Assembly (NCBI RefSeq): GCF_002803075.1
Contig: NZ_NNBK01000028.1
Location: 1 to 64,000, forward strand
DNA length: 64,000 bases
Direction of reading: 5' to 3'
Source of the DNA: Streptomyces sp. CB01373
Lineage (GTDB): Bacteria; Actinomycetota; Actinomycetes; Streptomycetales; Streptomycetaceae
Positions 1-7,652 of the stretch are shown here, piece after piece. The position numbers and the translations under genes were made by a program. A model generated the notes under the pieces. The model made no database searches. It was not told where the DNA came from and saw nothing but the letters and a program-made list of their open reading frames with translations. Position 1 is the first letter of the stretch. The number at the start of each line of letters is the position of its first letter.

Positions 1-98
1 ACGCCGGACCAAACGCCCGGATCAGGTGGGAGCCCGTACACCACTTCCCAGGACGCAACCCTTCCGCAACTGCGCGGAACGTCCGCGAGGAGCCGCGC

Positions 99-2048
99 GT
101 GAGGCTGGCGCTGCCGGACACCTTCGATGTGGTGCTTCTCCAGGGTGCGGCGGAGTGCTTCCTGGATCAGGATGTGCCCGGAGACGCAGCGGAGGCGTTC
201 GCCGCGAAGTTCGGGTGGGACCCTCGCGCGGAGGAGGGTTTGAACTGCTGCCGTTTGGCAGCGGTTGGACGTGTTCTGGTGTGTATGAGTGAGCGTGGCG
301 TGCGTGAAGGCGCGCGGCTGGGGGCGGCGACCGGGAGTTCTGGTTTCGAATGCGTGACCTTTGACCGGGGCTGCTCGTTGGGTGCGGTGACGGTTGCGGT
401 TTCGGGCGGGGGTGAGGGTGTGGGTGGGCTGCGTGAGGTGGCGGCGTCGTTCGTGGTGCCCGGCCCGTCCGGGGTGACGGTTCGGGGCAGTCTCAAGGGT
501 CTGACCGGGCAGGACGAGGCGGTGCTGCGCCAGGTCGGCGCTCTGCTCGGTTCGCTGGCCTCTCGCGATCTGAGGGTGCGCTGCGCGGCGGGGCTGGAGC
601 ACGACGGTGAGCAGTGGGCGTGGCGGAAGCGGGCGTTGTCCGGGGAGTCGTCGTCGCGGTGGGCGGGCGGCATCACCAAGTTCACGCACGATCAGTGGGC
701 TTTGGCCCGGCGCGGACAGTTCGCCCACATGCAGAGTCTGCGGGCGGGCGTCGAGACGATCGCGCACCGGCTTGCGCAGCCGGTCGGGGCCAGGGGTGCC
801 AAGGGGGTGCCGGGTGGTTACCGCTCCGAGCGGGAGTGGTTCGCCAAGTCCCGGCGGCTGCATGTCCTTGAGGACCGGCTGGAGCGGGTGCGGGCCGACT
901 GGGAGGCCGGGCGGGTGCGGGTGGTGCGCGGCGGCAAGAAGTTGCTCAACAGCCGGCATCATCTGGAGGCCGCCGGGCTGACCGAGGCGCGGTGGCGGTT
1001 GCGGTGGCAGGCCGAGCGGTGGTTCCTGCAGGCCGATGGCGAGTCCGGGAAGCGGTACGGCAACGAGACGATCCGCGTCACACCCGGCGGTGAGGTGAGC
1101 ATCCGGCTTCCGGCTGCCCTGGCCGGGCTGGCGAACGCGCCGCACGGCCGGTACGTGCTCGCTTGCCGGATCGTCTTCCGCCACCGGGGCGAGCAGTGGG
1201 CCGACCGTGTCGCGGCCCATCGTGCGGTGGCTTACCGCGTCCACTATGACCCGGACCGGGGCCGCTGGTATGTGACTGCGTCCTGGCAGACCCCGCCCGT
1301 GCGGACCGTGCCGCTTTCGGCTGCTCGTGCGGGTGGGCTGGTCGGCGTCGACATGAATGCCGACCACCTGGCCGCCTGGCGCCTGGACGCACACGGAAAC
1401 CCCCTCGGCGTGCCCCGCAGGTTCGACTATCAGCTGGACGGCACCGCGGGCCACCGTGACGCGCAGGTCCGCCATGCCCTGATCCGCCTGCTGCACTGGA
1501 CGGTGCGGCACGGTCTGTACCTCGCGATCGAGGACCTCGACTTCGCCGCCGAGAAGACCCGGGAGAAACACGGTCGCCGCAAGCGGTTCCGGAAGCTGAT
1601 CTCCGGCCTTCCCACCGCCCGCCTGCGGGCTCGGCTGGTGTCGATGGCCGCCGAGCTCGGTGTCGCCGTTGTCGCGGTTGACCCGGCCTACACCAGCCGC
1701 TGGGGCGCCCAGCACTGGCAGAAACCCCTCACCAGCAAGAACAGGAAGCCTACGCGGCACGACGCTGCCGCCGTGGCGATCGGACGACGCGCCCTGGGAT
1801 GCCCGATCCGGCGTCGGACGGCACCGCCCCCACACGACCGGAGTGATCGTGCGGGGCATCGGACCGTCCAGGCCGCATCGGGCACCCCGGGGCGTGAGGG
1901 ACCCCGCCCCCGCGTTCCCGGACCACGGACACGATCCGTGCCGCCCGGACGCGGAGCGAAAGCGGGCGACCAGAGTGCCCACAACCGTTCGGGGCACACG
2001 GCTGAGCACGAGCCCTGGACCCAGGACTCACTCCCGCTCAGTTTCTAG
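99..2048 (+). CDS. TnpB/IS605 OrfB-like RuvC nuclease, zinc finger missing
   Basis: A 649-residue protein of the TnpB/OrfB family, RNA-guided nucleases encoded by IS200/IS605 elements. The RuvC-like half is clear. The first acidic residue is D418 in VGVDMNAD, the second E478 in LAIEDLD, and the third D555 in RHDAAAVAIGRRALG. Between PAYTSRWG (about residue 528) and D555 TnpB normally carries a CxxC...CxxC zinc ribbon; here there is no cysteine and only about 24 residues. The N-terminal 230 residues are longer than in typical TnpB (about 400 aa in total), and an Arg/Pro-rich tail of about 90 residues follows the nuclease. The GTG start has GAGGAG 7 bases upstream. No TnpA (Y1 transposase) gene lies next to it in the window. 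Function as an active or domesticated nuclease is inference. Confidence 0.8.
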   Translation: MRLALPDTFDVVLLQGAAECFLDQDVPGDAAEAFAAKFGWDPRAEEGLNCCRLAAVGRVLVCMSERGVREGARLGAATGSSGFECVTFDRGCSLGAVTVAVSGGGEGVGGLREVAASFVVPGPSGVTVRGSLKGLTGQDEAVLRQVGALLGSLASRDLRVRCAAGLEHDGEQWAWRKRALSGESSSRWAGGITKFTHDQWALARRGQFAHMQSLRAGVETIAHRLAQPVGARGAKGVPGGYRSEREWFAKSRRLHVLEDRLERVRADWEAGRVRVVRGGKKLLNSRHHLEAAGLTEARWRLRWQAERWFLQADGESGKRYGNETIRVTPGGEVSIRLPAALAGLANAPHGRYVLACRIVFRHRGEQWADRVAAHRAVAYRVHYDPDRGRWYVTASWQTPPVRTVPLSAARAGGLVGVDMNADHLAAWRLDAHGNPLGVPRRFDYQLDGTAGHRDAQVRHALIRLLHWTVRHGLYLAIEDLDFAAEKTREKHGRRKRFRKLISGLPTARLRARLVSMAAELGVAVVAVDPAYTSRWGAQHWQKPLTSKNRKPTRHDAAAVAIGRRALGCPIRRRTAPPPHDRSDRAGHRTVQAASGTPGREGPRPRVPGPRTRSVPPGRGAKAGDQSAHNRSGHTAEHEPWTQDSLPLSF

Positions 2049-2059
2049 GAACGGTTCCT
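2047..2059. repeat. Short perfect inverted repeat at the end of the TnpB-like gene
   Basis: AGGAAC-G-GTTCCT overlaps the TAG stop of the TnpB-like gene. It is a perfect 6-bp inverted repeat with a 1-base spacer. Small hairpins at the right end are usual in IS200/IS605 elements and in the guide RNA that starts inside tnpB, but a hairpin this small could also be chance. Confidence 0.35.
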
Positions 2060-2189
2060 TCTTGTATGTGCGCGTGGTGCCGAGGAGTGTGCGCGCCTGG
2101 CGCGGCGTGCCGGAACTACGCGGCAGAGTCATCATGCGCGACGGGACGTGGCTGGAACAGCGGACGTGAGTGTTGAATATGCTGCGTCC

Positions 2190-2588
2190 ATGCCACATGT
2201 GACCGTGACGTACACCAATTCACTGGGCGACAGCGGGGTCCTCGAGTGTGACTTGCTCGGCCCGGAGCTGCACTCGCTGATCGTCGCCAACAGCGGCGCA
2301 CGCCCCGAGGCTTGCCGGATCCGTTTCATCTACCCTCAGGACGACTGGTACATCGCCGATCGCACGGAGGAGACCCATCAGGCGGTCCACATCGAAATCG
2401 CGCTGAAGGCCGGCCGCAGCGCCGAGGTCAAACGCGCGCTCAGCGAATCCGTCCTCGCGCTTCTTCGCACACGCGTCGGGCCGCTACCGGAGTTCGAGGT
2501 CCACTTCTCGGTCGAAGTACGCGACCTCGACCCGGACGGGTATGCGAGCCACATCGAGCCCGCCGGGGATGTCCCCCAGGACACCTGA
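2190..2588 (+). CDS. 5-carboxymethyl-2-hydroxymuconate isomerase-like tautomerase
   Basis: A 132-residue member of the CHMI branch of the tautomerase superfamily, which interconverts keto and enol forms of hydroxymuconate-type intermediates in aromatic catabolism (homoprotocatechuate pathway). The start at 2190 is chosen because it gives MPHVTVTY. Removal of Met exposes Pro1, the catalytic base of this superfamily, whereas an earlier in-frame start would bury it. The length fits the family (about 125-130 aa). There is no good Shine-Dalgarno sequence before the ATG, so the message may be leaderless or weakly translated. No other homoprotocatechuate genes are nearby, so the physiological substrate is unknown. 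Confidence 0.72.
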   Translation: MPHVTVTYTNSLGDSGVLECDLLGPELHSLIVANSGARPEACRIRFIYPQDDWYIADRTEETHQAVHIEIALKAGRSAEVKRALSESVLALLRTRVGPLPEFEVHFSVEVRDLDPDGYASHIEPAGDVPQDT

Positions 2589-2691
2589 GTCGACGTCGGG
2601 TTCGATCTGGGGGGCTCCGAAAGGGACCCGCATCGGCGTCGATGTCGTTTTCTCGCCGGAGGACGCGCGGCGGGCGTGTTTGACTCCAGGC

Positions 2692-3510
2692 ATGACCTCC
2701 ACGCAGCCGGCCAAGGCCCGGCTCTTCCGTTCCCTGCACACGTCCGCCGCGCCCCTCGCGCTCGCCAATGCCTGGGACGTGGCGAGCGCCCGGGTCGTCG
2801 AATCCGCGGGGGCCTCCGCGATCGCCACCACGAGTGCGGGCGTCGCCTGGTCGTTGGGGTCGGCGGACGGTGACGCGCTCGGCCGCGATCAGGCGCTGGG
2901 GTTGATCTCCCGCGTCGCCGCCGCAGTCGCGGTTCCGGTCACCGCCGACATCGAGGGCGGGTACGGGCAGGACGCGGCCGAGGTCGCCGAGACCGTCACG
3001 GGGGTGCTCGCGGCGGGTGCCGTCGGTGTCAACATCGAGGACGGCACCCGAGCCCCGGCGGAGCTGGCGACGCGGCTGGCCGCCGCCCGGCGGGCCGCTG
3101 AGCACGCGGGCGCTGAGTTGTTCCTCAACGCCCGCGTCGACACATACCTGTTGGGACTCGGGGACCCGGACACCCGGCTCGAGGAGACCCTGGCCCGGGC
3201 ACGCCGGTACGTGGATGCCGGCGCGGACGGCGTCTTCGTTCCCGGTGTCACCGACAAGACCACGATCGTGGCGCTGGCGGAGGGCATCTCCGTACCGCTG
3301 AACGTCATGGCAGGCCCCGGCGCCCCGAGCGTCGCCGAGCTGGGCGCCCTGGGCGTGGCCCGCGTCAGTCTCGGCCCGGGTGTGGCGCAGGCCGCATACG
3401 CCGCCGCCCGCCGTGCCGCGCGGGAGCTCTTCGACACCGGCGGCTACGAATCCCTGTCCGCCGGCCTCACCTTCCCGGAACTCAACGCGCTTCTCTCCGA
3501 GACCAGTTGA
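2692..3510 (+). CDS. Isocitrate lyase / PEP mutase fold enzyme
   Basis: A 272-residue alpha/beta-barrel enzyme of the ICL/PEP mutase superfamily, which makes or breaks C-C or P-C bonds of 2-oxo acids with Mg2+. Visible family signatures are LANAWDVASARVVE near residue 20, VTADIEGGYG (metal-binding Asp) near residue 85, GVNIEDG near residue 113 and NARVDTYL near residue 142. The KKCGH loop with the catalytic cysteine of isocitrate and methylisocitrate lyases is absent, since NIEDG runs straight into TRAPAEL. A classical lyase is therefore unlikely; a mutase, hydrolase or oxaloacetate decarboxylase-like role is more plausible. The ATG at 2692 starts the conserved fold; the open frame upstream is mostly overlap with the previous gene. 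A strong terminator follows. Confidence 0.8.
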   Translation: MTSTQPAKARLFRSLHTSAAPLALANAWDVASARVVESAGASAIATTSAGVAWSLGSADGDALGRDQALGLISRVAAAVAVPVTADIEGGYGQDAAEVAETVTGVLAAGAVGVNIEDGTRAPAELATRLAAARRAAEHAGAELFLNARVDTYLLGLGDPDTRLEETLARARRYVDAGADGVFVPGVTDKTTIVALAEGISVPLNVMAGPGAPSVAELGALGVARVSLGPGVAQAAYAAARRAARELFDTGGYESLSAGLTFPELNALLSETS

Positions 3511-3547
3511 CTCGGGCTTCGGGGCACTGACCGGTCGAGGTCACGCG

Positions 3548-3586
3548 GAAGTGCTCCCCCGGGCAGTGTGCCAGGGGGAGCACTTC
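3548..3586. terminator. Strong hairpin terminator
   Basis: A perfect 13-bp stem (3548-3560 with 3574-3586; arm GAAGTGCTCCCCC) with a 13-base loop lies between the convergent PEP-mutase-like gene and sodF. It probably terminates both transcripts. Confidence 0.8.
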
Positions 3587-3651
3587 GCTGTGCGCCTGCC
3601 GGTGAAGGGTGAGAAGACGATCACGAGCAGGACATTCGCGGGACTACGTCG

Positions 3652-4293
3652 TCACGGCGCGAGCAGCAGGCTGTCACCGCGCTCCTTGGCGGCGGCGTAG
3701 CGCCTGGCCACGTCCTGCCAGTTGACGACCTGCCACATCGCCTCGATGAAGTCCACCTTCTGGTTCTTGTACTGGAGGTAGAAGGCGTGCTCCCAGGCGT
3801 CGAAGACGAGGATCGGGGTGGAGCCCTGGCCGACGTTGCCCTGGTGGTCGTAGACCTGCTCCACGACCAGGCGGCCGCTCAGCGGCTCGTACGCCAGCAC
3901 GCCCCAGCCCGAACCCTGGGTCGTGGCCGCGGCCTTGGACAGCTGCGCCTTGAAGCCCGCGAAGGAGCCGAACGATTCGGCGATGGCGTCGGCCAGCTCC
4001 CCCACGCCGTCATTCTCCAGCGGCTCGCCGCCCCCGTCGCCGGTCATGTTCTGCCAGTAGATGCTGTGCAGGATGTGCCCGGAGAGGTGGAAGGCCAGGT
4101 TCTTCTCCAGGCCGTTGATCGAGCTCCACGACTCCTTGTCCCGCGCCTCGGCCAGCTGCTCGAGCGTGTCGTTGGCGCCCTTGACGTAGGCCGCGTGGTG
4201 CTTGTCGTGGTGCAGCTCGATGATCTCGGGGCTGATGACCGGGGCGAGCGCCGCGTAGTCGTACGGGAGCTCCGGGAGCGTGTAGACCGGCAT
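3652..4293 (-). CDS. sodF: Fe-type superoxide dismutase
   Basis: A 213-residue cytoplasmic Fe/Mn-family superoxide dismutase that converts superoxide to oxygen and peroxide. The start is the MPVYTLPELPYDY methionine; the open frame reaches further upstream but that part lies over the operator. Metal ligands are visible: H28 (ELHHDKHH), H76 (HILHS), D165 and H169 in VFDAWEHAFY. Length and sequence match the streptomycete SodF, which is made when nickel is scarce and the nickel enzyme SodN is not. A Nur-like box sits 24-40 bases upstream of the ATG, which supports nickel-dependent repression. The NicT nickel permease gene is just upstream on the same strand. Confidence 0.95.
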   Translation of the reverse strand: MPVYTLPELPYDYAALAPVISPEIIELHHDKHHAAYVKGANDTLEQLAEARDKESWSSINGLEKNLAFHLSGHILHSIYWQNMTGDGGGEPLENDGVGELADAIAESFGSFAGFKAQLSKAAATTQGSGWGVLAYEPLSGRLVVEQVYDHQGNVGQGSTPILVFDAWEHAFYLQYKNQKVDFIEAMWQVVNWQDVARRYAAAKERGDSLLLAP

Positions 4294-4316
4294 GTCCAAC
4301 ATCATCCTTCGACTTA

Positions 4317-4333
4317 TTGCGCATGAGTTGCAA
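4317..4333 (-). promoter_or_regulatory. Nur-like operator upstream of sodF
   Basis: Read on the minus strand this is TTGCAA-CTCAT-GCGCAA. It matches the Streptomyces Nur (nickel-responsive Fur family) consensus tTGCaa-N5-ttGCAA at every strongly conserved position. It lies directly before sodF, a known Nur target in S. coelicolor. Confidence 0.75.
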
Positions 4334-4368
4334 GTGCATGCTAGCAGCAACAAAGGTGGCTCGCCGAG

Positions 4369-5550
4369 CTATCGGGCACTGTGCTCGGCGGCCCGTTCCG
4401 CCGGCGCCGTGCCGGTCATGCCCGCTTCCCACTTCTCCTCGATGCGGCCGAGCCTCCACACCACCGCGGCAACGGCCCAGGTGACGACGAACAGGCCGAC
4501 GACGACACAGCCGACGATGTTCAGGTCGAGGCCGGACACCCAGCCCCGGAAGCGGCCGTGCAGGCCCGCCTTGCCGGCGATCAGGCCGAGGAGTTCCACG
4601 GTGCCGATGATGAGCGCGACGGCGACGGACAGTCCCGTCACGGTGAGGTTGTAGTAGACCTTGCGGACCGGCTTGGAGAAGGCCCAGCCGTAGGCGAAGT
4701 TCATGAACGAGCCGTCGATCGTGTCCAGCAGCGACATGCCGGCCGCGAAGAGCACCGGCAGGCAGAGGATGGCGTACCAGGGCAGTCCGGAGGCGGCGCC
4801 CGAACCGGCGAGCACCAGCAGCGCGATCTCCGTCGCGGTGTCGAAGCCGAGGCCGAAGAGCAGACCCAGTGGATACATCTGCCACGGCTTGGTGACGGTC
4901 TTCGTCAGGCGCCCGAGCAGCCGGTTCATCAGGCCTCGGTTGGCGAGCTGCTCCTCCAGGGCCGCCTCGTCGAAGTGCCCGGCCCGCATCCGCCGGAAGA
5001 CCTTCCAGATGCCCACCATGATGAGCAGGTTGATGATCGCGATGACGTAGAGGAACGTTCCGGGGACGGTCGTGCCGATCCAGCCGGTGATGTCATGCAG
5101 TTCGGAGTCGTCGTCGCGGACGGGACCGGCCAGCGCTCTCACGCCCAGGGAGAGCAGGAGTGCCAGGGTGAAGACGATCGTGGAGTGTCCGAGGGAGAAC
5201 CAGAAGCCGACGGACAAGGGGCGCCTGCCCTCCCCCATCATCTTGCGGGTGGTGTTGTCGATCGCGGCGATGTGGTCGGCGTCGAAGGCGTGCCGCATAC
5301 CGAGCGTGTAGGCGGTGACTCCCATGCCCGTGCCGAAGGCCTGGGTGCCCACGCTGTAGTGCCGCGGTGCGACGATCGCGACCAGTGTGAACCAGCCGAT
5401 GACGTGCAGCGCGAGGATGAATGCGGCCATCCCGCCGGCACCGGCCCACTCCCTCCGCGTCATCGACGTGCGGACGCGGTGCCAGGTGAGACCGCGTGCG
5501 GCAGCGGTCGCGGCGGGGCTCGCGGGGGCGGTGTCGGGTGCGGTGGGCAT
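4369..5550 (-). CDS. NicT/HoxN-type nickel (cobalt) permease
   Basis: A 393-residue integral membrane permease of the NiCoT family, importing Ni2+ (and perhaps Co2+). The signature RHAFDADHIAAIDN is at about residues 86-99. The other family motifs are present too: LGHSTIVF, GLGFDTATEIALL and GMSLLDTIDG. About eight hydrophobic segments are visible. The ATG at 5550 is preferred to the GTG at 5613, because the earlier start would place a Nur-like operator inside the coding region; a good Shine-Dalgarno sequence is missing at both, so the exact start is uncertain. It lies upstream of and on the same strand as sodF, separated by 75 bp containing sodF's own Nur box. The two genes therefore probably respond to the same nickel signal from separate promoters. 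Confidence 0.9.
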   Translation of the reverse strand: MPTAPDTAPASPAATAAARGLTWHRVRTSMTRREWAGAGGMAAFILALHVIGWFTLVAIVAPRHYSVGTQAFGTGMGVTAYTLGMRHAFDADHIAAIDNTTRKMMGEGRRPLSVGFWFSLGHSTIVFTLALLLSLGVRALAGPVRDDDSELHDITGWIGTTVPGTFLYVIAIINLLIMVGIWKVFRRMRAGHFDEAALEEQLANRGLMNRLLGRLTKTVTKPWQMYPLGLLFGLGFDTATEIALLVLAGSGAASGLPWYAILCLPVLFAAGMSLLDTIDGSFMNFAYGWAFSKPVRKVYYNLTVTGLSVAVALIIGTVELLGLIAGKAGLHGRFRGWVSGLDLNIVGCVVVGLFVVTWAVAAVVWRLGRIEEKWEAGMTGTAPAERAAEHSAR

Positions 5551-5607
5551 GGAGGTGCGGACCTTACTCGTCGCTGAGCGGCCGCCTTCAGCCGCACCTC
5601 CAGATTT

Positions 5608-5624
5608 CTGCACATCAAGTGCAA
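5608..5624 (-). promoter_or_regulatory. Nur-like operator upstream of the nickel permease
   Basis: Minus strand TTGCAC-TTGAT-GTGCAG is a second match to tTGCaa-N5-ttGCAA, about 57 bp before the chosen permease start. Its two half sites are near-perfect inverted copies. It supports nickel repression of the importer. Confidence 0.65.
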
Positions 5625-5830
5625 CTACAAGGATGAGGCAGCAAAGGGGCGGTCAATTCGACTGCCCCCGCGGACCGACCTCCTCCCGGCCAGGCCGAGC
5701 GCACACCCCAGCCCCCATGACATTCCCCTCGAATGCTCACAAATCGACCTATATTGACTTCATGACGCACGGCCCGCGACAGCACCGCCCGCGGGCCGCC
5801 GGACGACATCCCCTCCCCCAGGAGCAGCGC

Positions 5831-6133
5831 ATGAGTACCGCCGCCGCACACCGCACCCACGACGACCACACCCACAGCCATGGCGAGGGCTGCGGTCACG
5901 TCGCCGTCCCGCACGGCGACCACGTCGACTACGCGCACGACGGCCACCTCCACAAGCTCCACGACGGCCATGTCGACGAGTGCGTGACCACCGGCCACAC
6001 CACCCACGCCCACCACGACCACCAGCACGGCGAGGGCTGCGGACATGTGGCCGTGCCCCACGAGGACCACATCGACTACGCGCACGACGGACACCGCCAC
6101 GCCACCCACGAGGGGCACTGGGACGACCACTGA
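5831..6133 (+). CDS. Histidine-rich duplicated metal-binding protein
   Basis: A 100-residue His/Asp-rich protein with no signal peptide or membrane segment, probably a cytoplasmic metal chaperone or store. It is an internal duplication. Each half has HGEGCGHVAVPH followed by G/E-DH-V/I-DYAHDGH and an H-rich tail ending in DEC or DDH, so each half carries one cysteine in GCGH and about ten histidines. AGGAG six bases before ATG 5831 fixes the start; an in-frame ATG at 5762 would give a 23-residue extension. It sits between the nickel block (sodF, NicT) and the Zur-like zinc block, so nickel or zinc is the likely ligand. Proteins with the GCGHVAVPHGDH motif are known to occur near metal uptake genes, but no biochemical role is established that I can name. 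A strong hairpin ends the transcript. Confidence 0.75.
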   Translation: MSTAAAHRTHDDHTHSHGEGCGHVAVPHGDHVDYAHDGHLHKLHDGHVDECVTTGHTTHAHHDHQHGEGCGHVAVPHEDHIDYAHDGHRHATHEGHWDDH

Positions 6134-6157
6134 CGCAGACGGAAGCCCCCGAGCGAC

Positions 6158-6191
6158 CCGAGGCCGGCACCCCCGAAGGTGCCGGCCTCGG
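6158..6191 (+). terminator. Hairpin terminator after the His-rich gene
   Basis: A perfect 14-bp stem (6158-6171 with 6178-6191, arm CCGAGGCCGGCACC), 6-base loop, followed by a short T-containing tract. It isolates the His-rich gene from the Zur-controlled operon. Confidence 0.8.
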
Positions 6192-6210
6192 CCTTTCCCC
6201 CAAATAGTAA

Positions 6211-6225
6211 TGAGATTCGTTTTCA
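6211..6225 (+). promoter_or_regulatory. Zur-like operator
   Basis: TGAGATTCGTTTTCA has the 7-1-7 architecture of actinobacterial Zur boxes (consensus close to TGAAAATCATTTTCA), with matching TGA/TCA ends and an AT-rich core that stands out in this GC-rich sequence. It lies 49 bp before rpmF, whose zinc-free paralogues are classic Zur targets. Confidence 0.7.
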
Positions 6226-6273
6226 TGTAGCCTCCTGGTGCTCACCGAAGGTGAACCGAACCAGGAGGACCCC

Positions 6274-6444
6274 ATGGCCGTTCCCAAGCGCAAGATGTCC
6301 CGCAGCAACACCCGCCACCGCCGCGCCCAGTGGAAGGCGGCCACACCCGCCCTCGTCCCGGTCACCGTCGACGGCGTCGCGTACCTCGTGCCCCAGCGGC
6401 TCGTGAAGGCCTACGAGCGCGGCCTGCTGCACCCCGAGGGCTGA
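6274..6444 (+). CDS. rpmF: Ribosomal protein L32, zinc-independent paralogue
   Basis: A 56-residue L32 (MAVPKRKMSRSNTRHRR start) of the 50S subunit. The zinc-ribbon cysteines of the usual L32 are missing; the protein has no cysteine at all. Such C-minus paralogues replace the zinc-binding form when zinc is scarce and free zinc for other uses. CAGGAGGA lies 5-12 bases before the ATG. It follows a Zur-like box and precedes a COG0523 GTPase by 6 bp, so both are probably one zinc-starvation operon. Confidence 0.93.
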   Translation: MAVPKRKMSRSNTRHRRAQWKAATPALVPVTVDGVAYLVPQRLVKAYERGLLHPEG

Positions 6445-6450
6445 CCGCCG

Positions 6451-7632
6451 ATGCCTTCCGACCGACTCCCCGTCACAGTTCTGTCCGGATTCCTCGGCGC
6501 GGGCAAGACGACCCTCCTCAACCACGTCCTCGCCAACCGTGAGGGGCTGCGCGTCGCCGTCATCGTCAACGACATGAGCGAGGTCAACATCGACGCCGCC
6601 CTGGTGCGCGGCGGCGAGGCGGCTCTCTCACGCACCGAGGAACGCCTGGTCGAGTTGACCAACGGCTGCATCTGCTGCACGCTGCGCGACGACCTGCTCG
6701 AAGAGGTGGACCGGCTGGCCCGCGAGGGCCGCTTCGACTACCTGCTCATCGAGTCCTCGGGCATTTCGGAACCCCTGCCCGTGGCGGCCACGTTCGCGTT
6801 CGCCCGCGACGACGGCGCCATCCTGGCCGAGACGGCCCGGCTCGACACCATGGTCACGGTCGTCGACGCCGCCGGCTTCCTGCCCGAGCTGACCGGCGGC
6901 GACGAACTCGTCGAGCGCGGTCTCGACCAGTACGAGGACGACGAGCGCACGGTCAGCGACCTGCTGATGGACCAGGTCGAGTTCGCGGACGTCATCGTGC
7001 TGAACAAGCTCGACCTCGTCGACGAGGAGTCGGCCGGCCGGCTGCGGGCCGCACTCACCCGCCTCAACCCGCTCGCGCGCGTCGTCCCGGCCGTCCACGG
7101 CCGGGTGCGGGCCGGCGACGTACTGGGCACCCGGCTGTTCGACCTGGAACGCGCCCAGCAGGCCCCCGGCTGGGTGAGGGAGCTGAACGGCGACCACGTT
7201 CCGGAGACGGAGGAGTACGGGATCTCCTCGACCGTCTTCCGCGCCGGGCGGCCGTTCCACCCCGGCCGGCTGTGGACGTTCGTGACCGGGGAGCTGGACA
7301 GCGGCGCGTTCGGCGAGGTGCTGCGCTCCAAGGGGTTCTTCACCCTGGCCGGCCGCCGGCAGGTGACGGGGCTGTGGTCACAGGCCGGGTCCGTCGCACG
7401 TTTCGAACCCTCCGGCGCCCGTGACGCCGGCAGTCCCGAAGACCAGGAGCTGGTCTTCATCGGCACGCACCTGCGCGCGGAAGCACTGCACGCGGCACTG
7501 ACCGACTGCCTCATGGCCGACGGCGAAAGCCTGCCGCCCGTCGACCCGTTCCCCGCCTGGGACACCTACGGCATCGACGACGCCTGCGAGCACGAGCATG
7601 CCGACCCCGGGGCACAGCCGGCGCGCGTCTGA
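6451..7632 (+). CDS. COG0523 metallochaperone GTPase (CobW/YciC/ZagA type)
   Basis: A 393-residue G3E-family P-loop GTPase. Walker A GFLGAGKTT is at residues 13-21, the metal-binding CICC motif at 73-76, ESSGISEP near 100 and NKLD near 187. The CobW C-terminal domain follows, and a His-containing tail (CEHEHAD) lies near the end. In zinc-starved bacteria these proteins deliver zinc to essential clients or support zinc uptake. It starts 6 bp after the zinc-free L32 gene behind the Zur-like operator, which makes a zinc role much more likely than cobalt. It converges with the small YozE-like gene. Confidence 0.9.
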   Translation: MPSDRLPVTVLSGFLGAGKTTLLNHVLANREGLRVAVIVNDMSEVNIDAALVRGGEAALSRTEERLVELTNGCICCTLRDDLLEEVDRLAREGRFDYLLIESSGISEPLPVAATFAFARDDGAILAETARLDTMVTVVDAAGFLPELTGGDELVERGLDQYEDDERTVSDLLMDQVEFADVIVLNKLDLVDEESAGRLRAALTRLNPLARVVPAVHGRVRAGDVLGTRLFDLERAQQAPGWVRELNGDHVPETEEYGISSTVFRAGRPFHPGRLWTFVTGELDSGAFGEVLRSKGFFTLAGRRQVTGLWSQAGSVARFEPSGARDAGSPEDQELVFIGTHLRAEALHAALTDCLMADGESLPPVDPFPAWDTYGIDDACEHEHADPGAQPARV

Positions 7633-7652
7633 GGGACGCTGGTCCCCTGTCC

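Noticed and set aside
4381..5577. A 398-codon plus-strand frame opposite the nickel permease
   Set aside because: Antisense shadow; the minus strand has clear NiCoT motifs and this frame has none.
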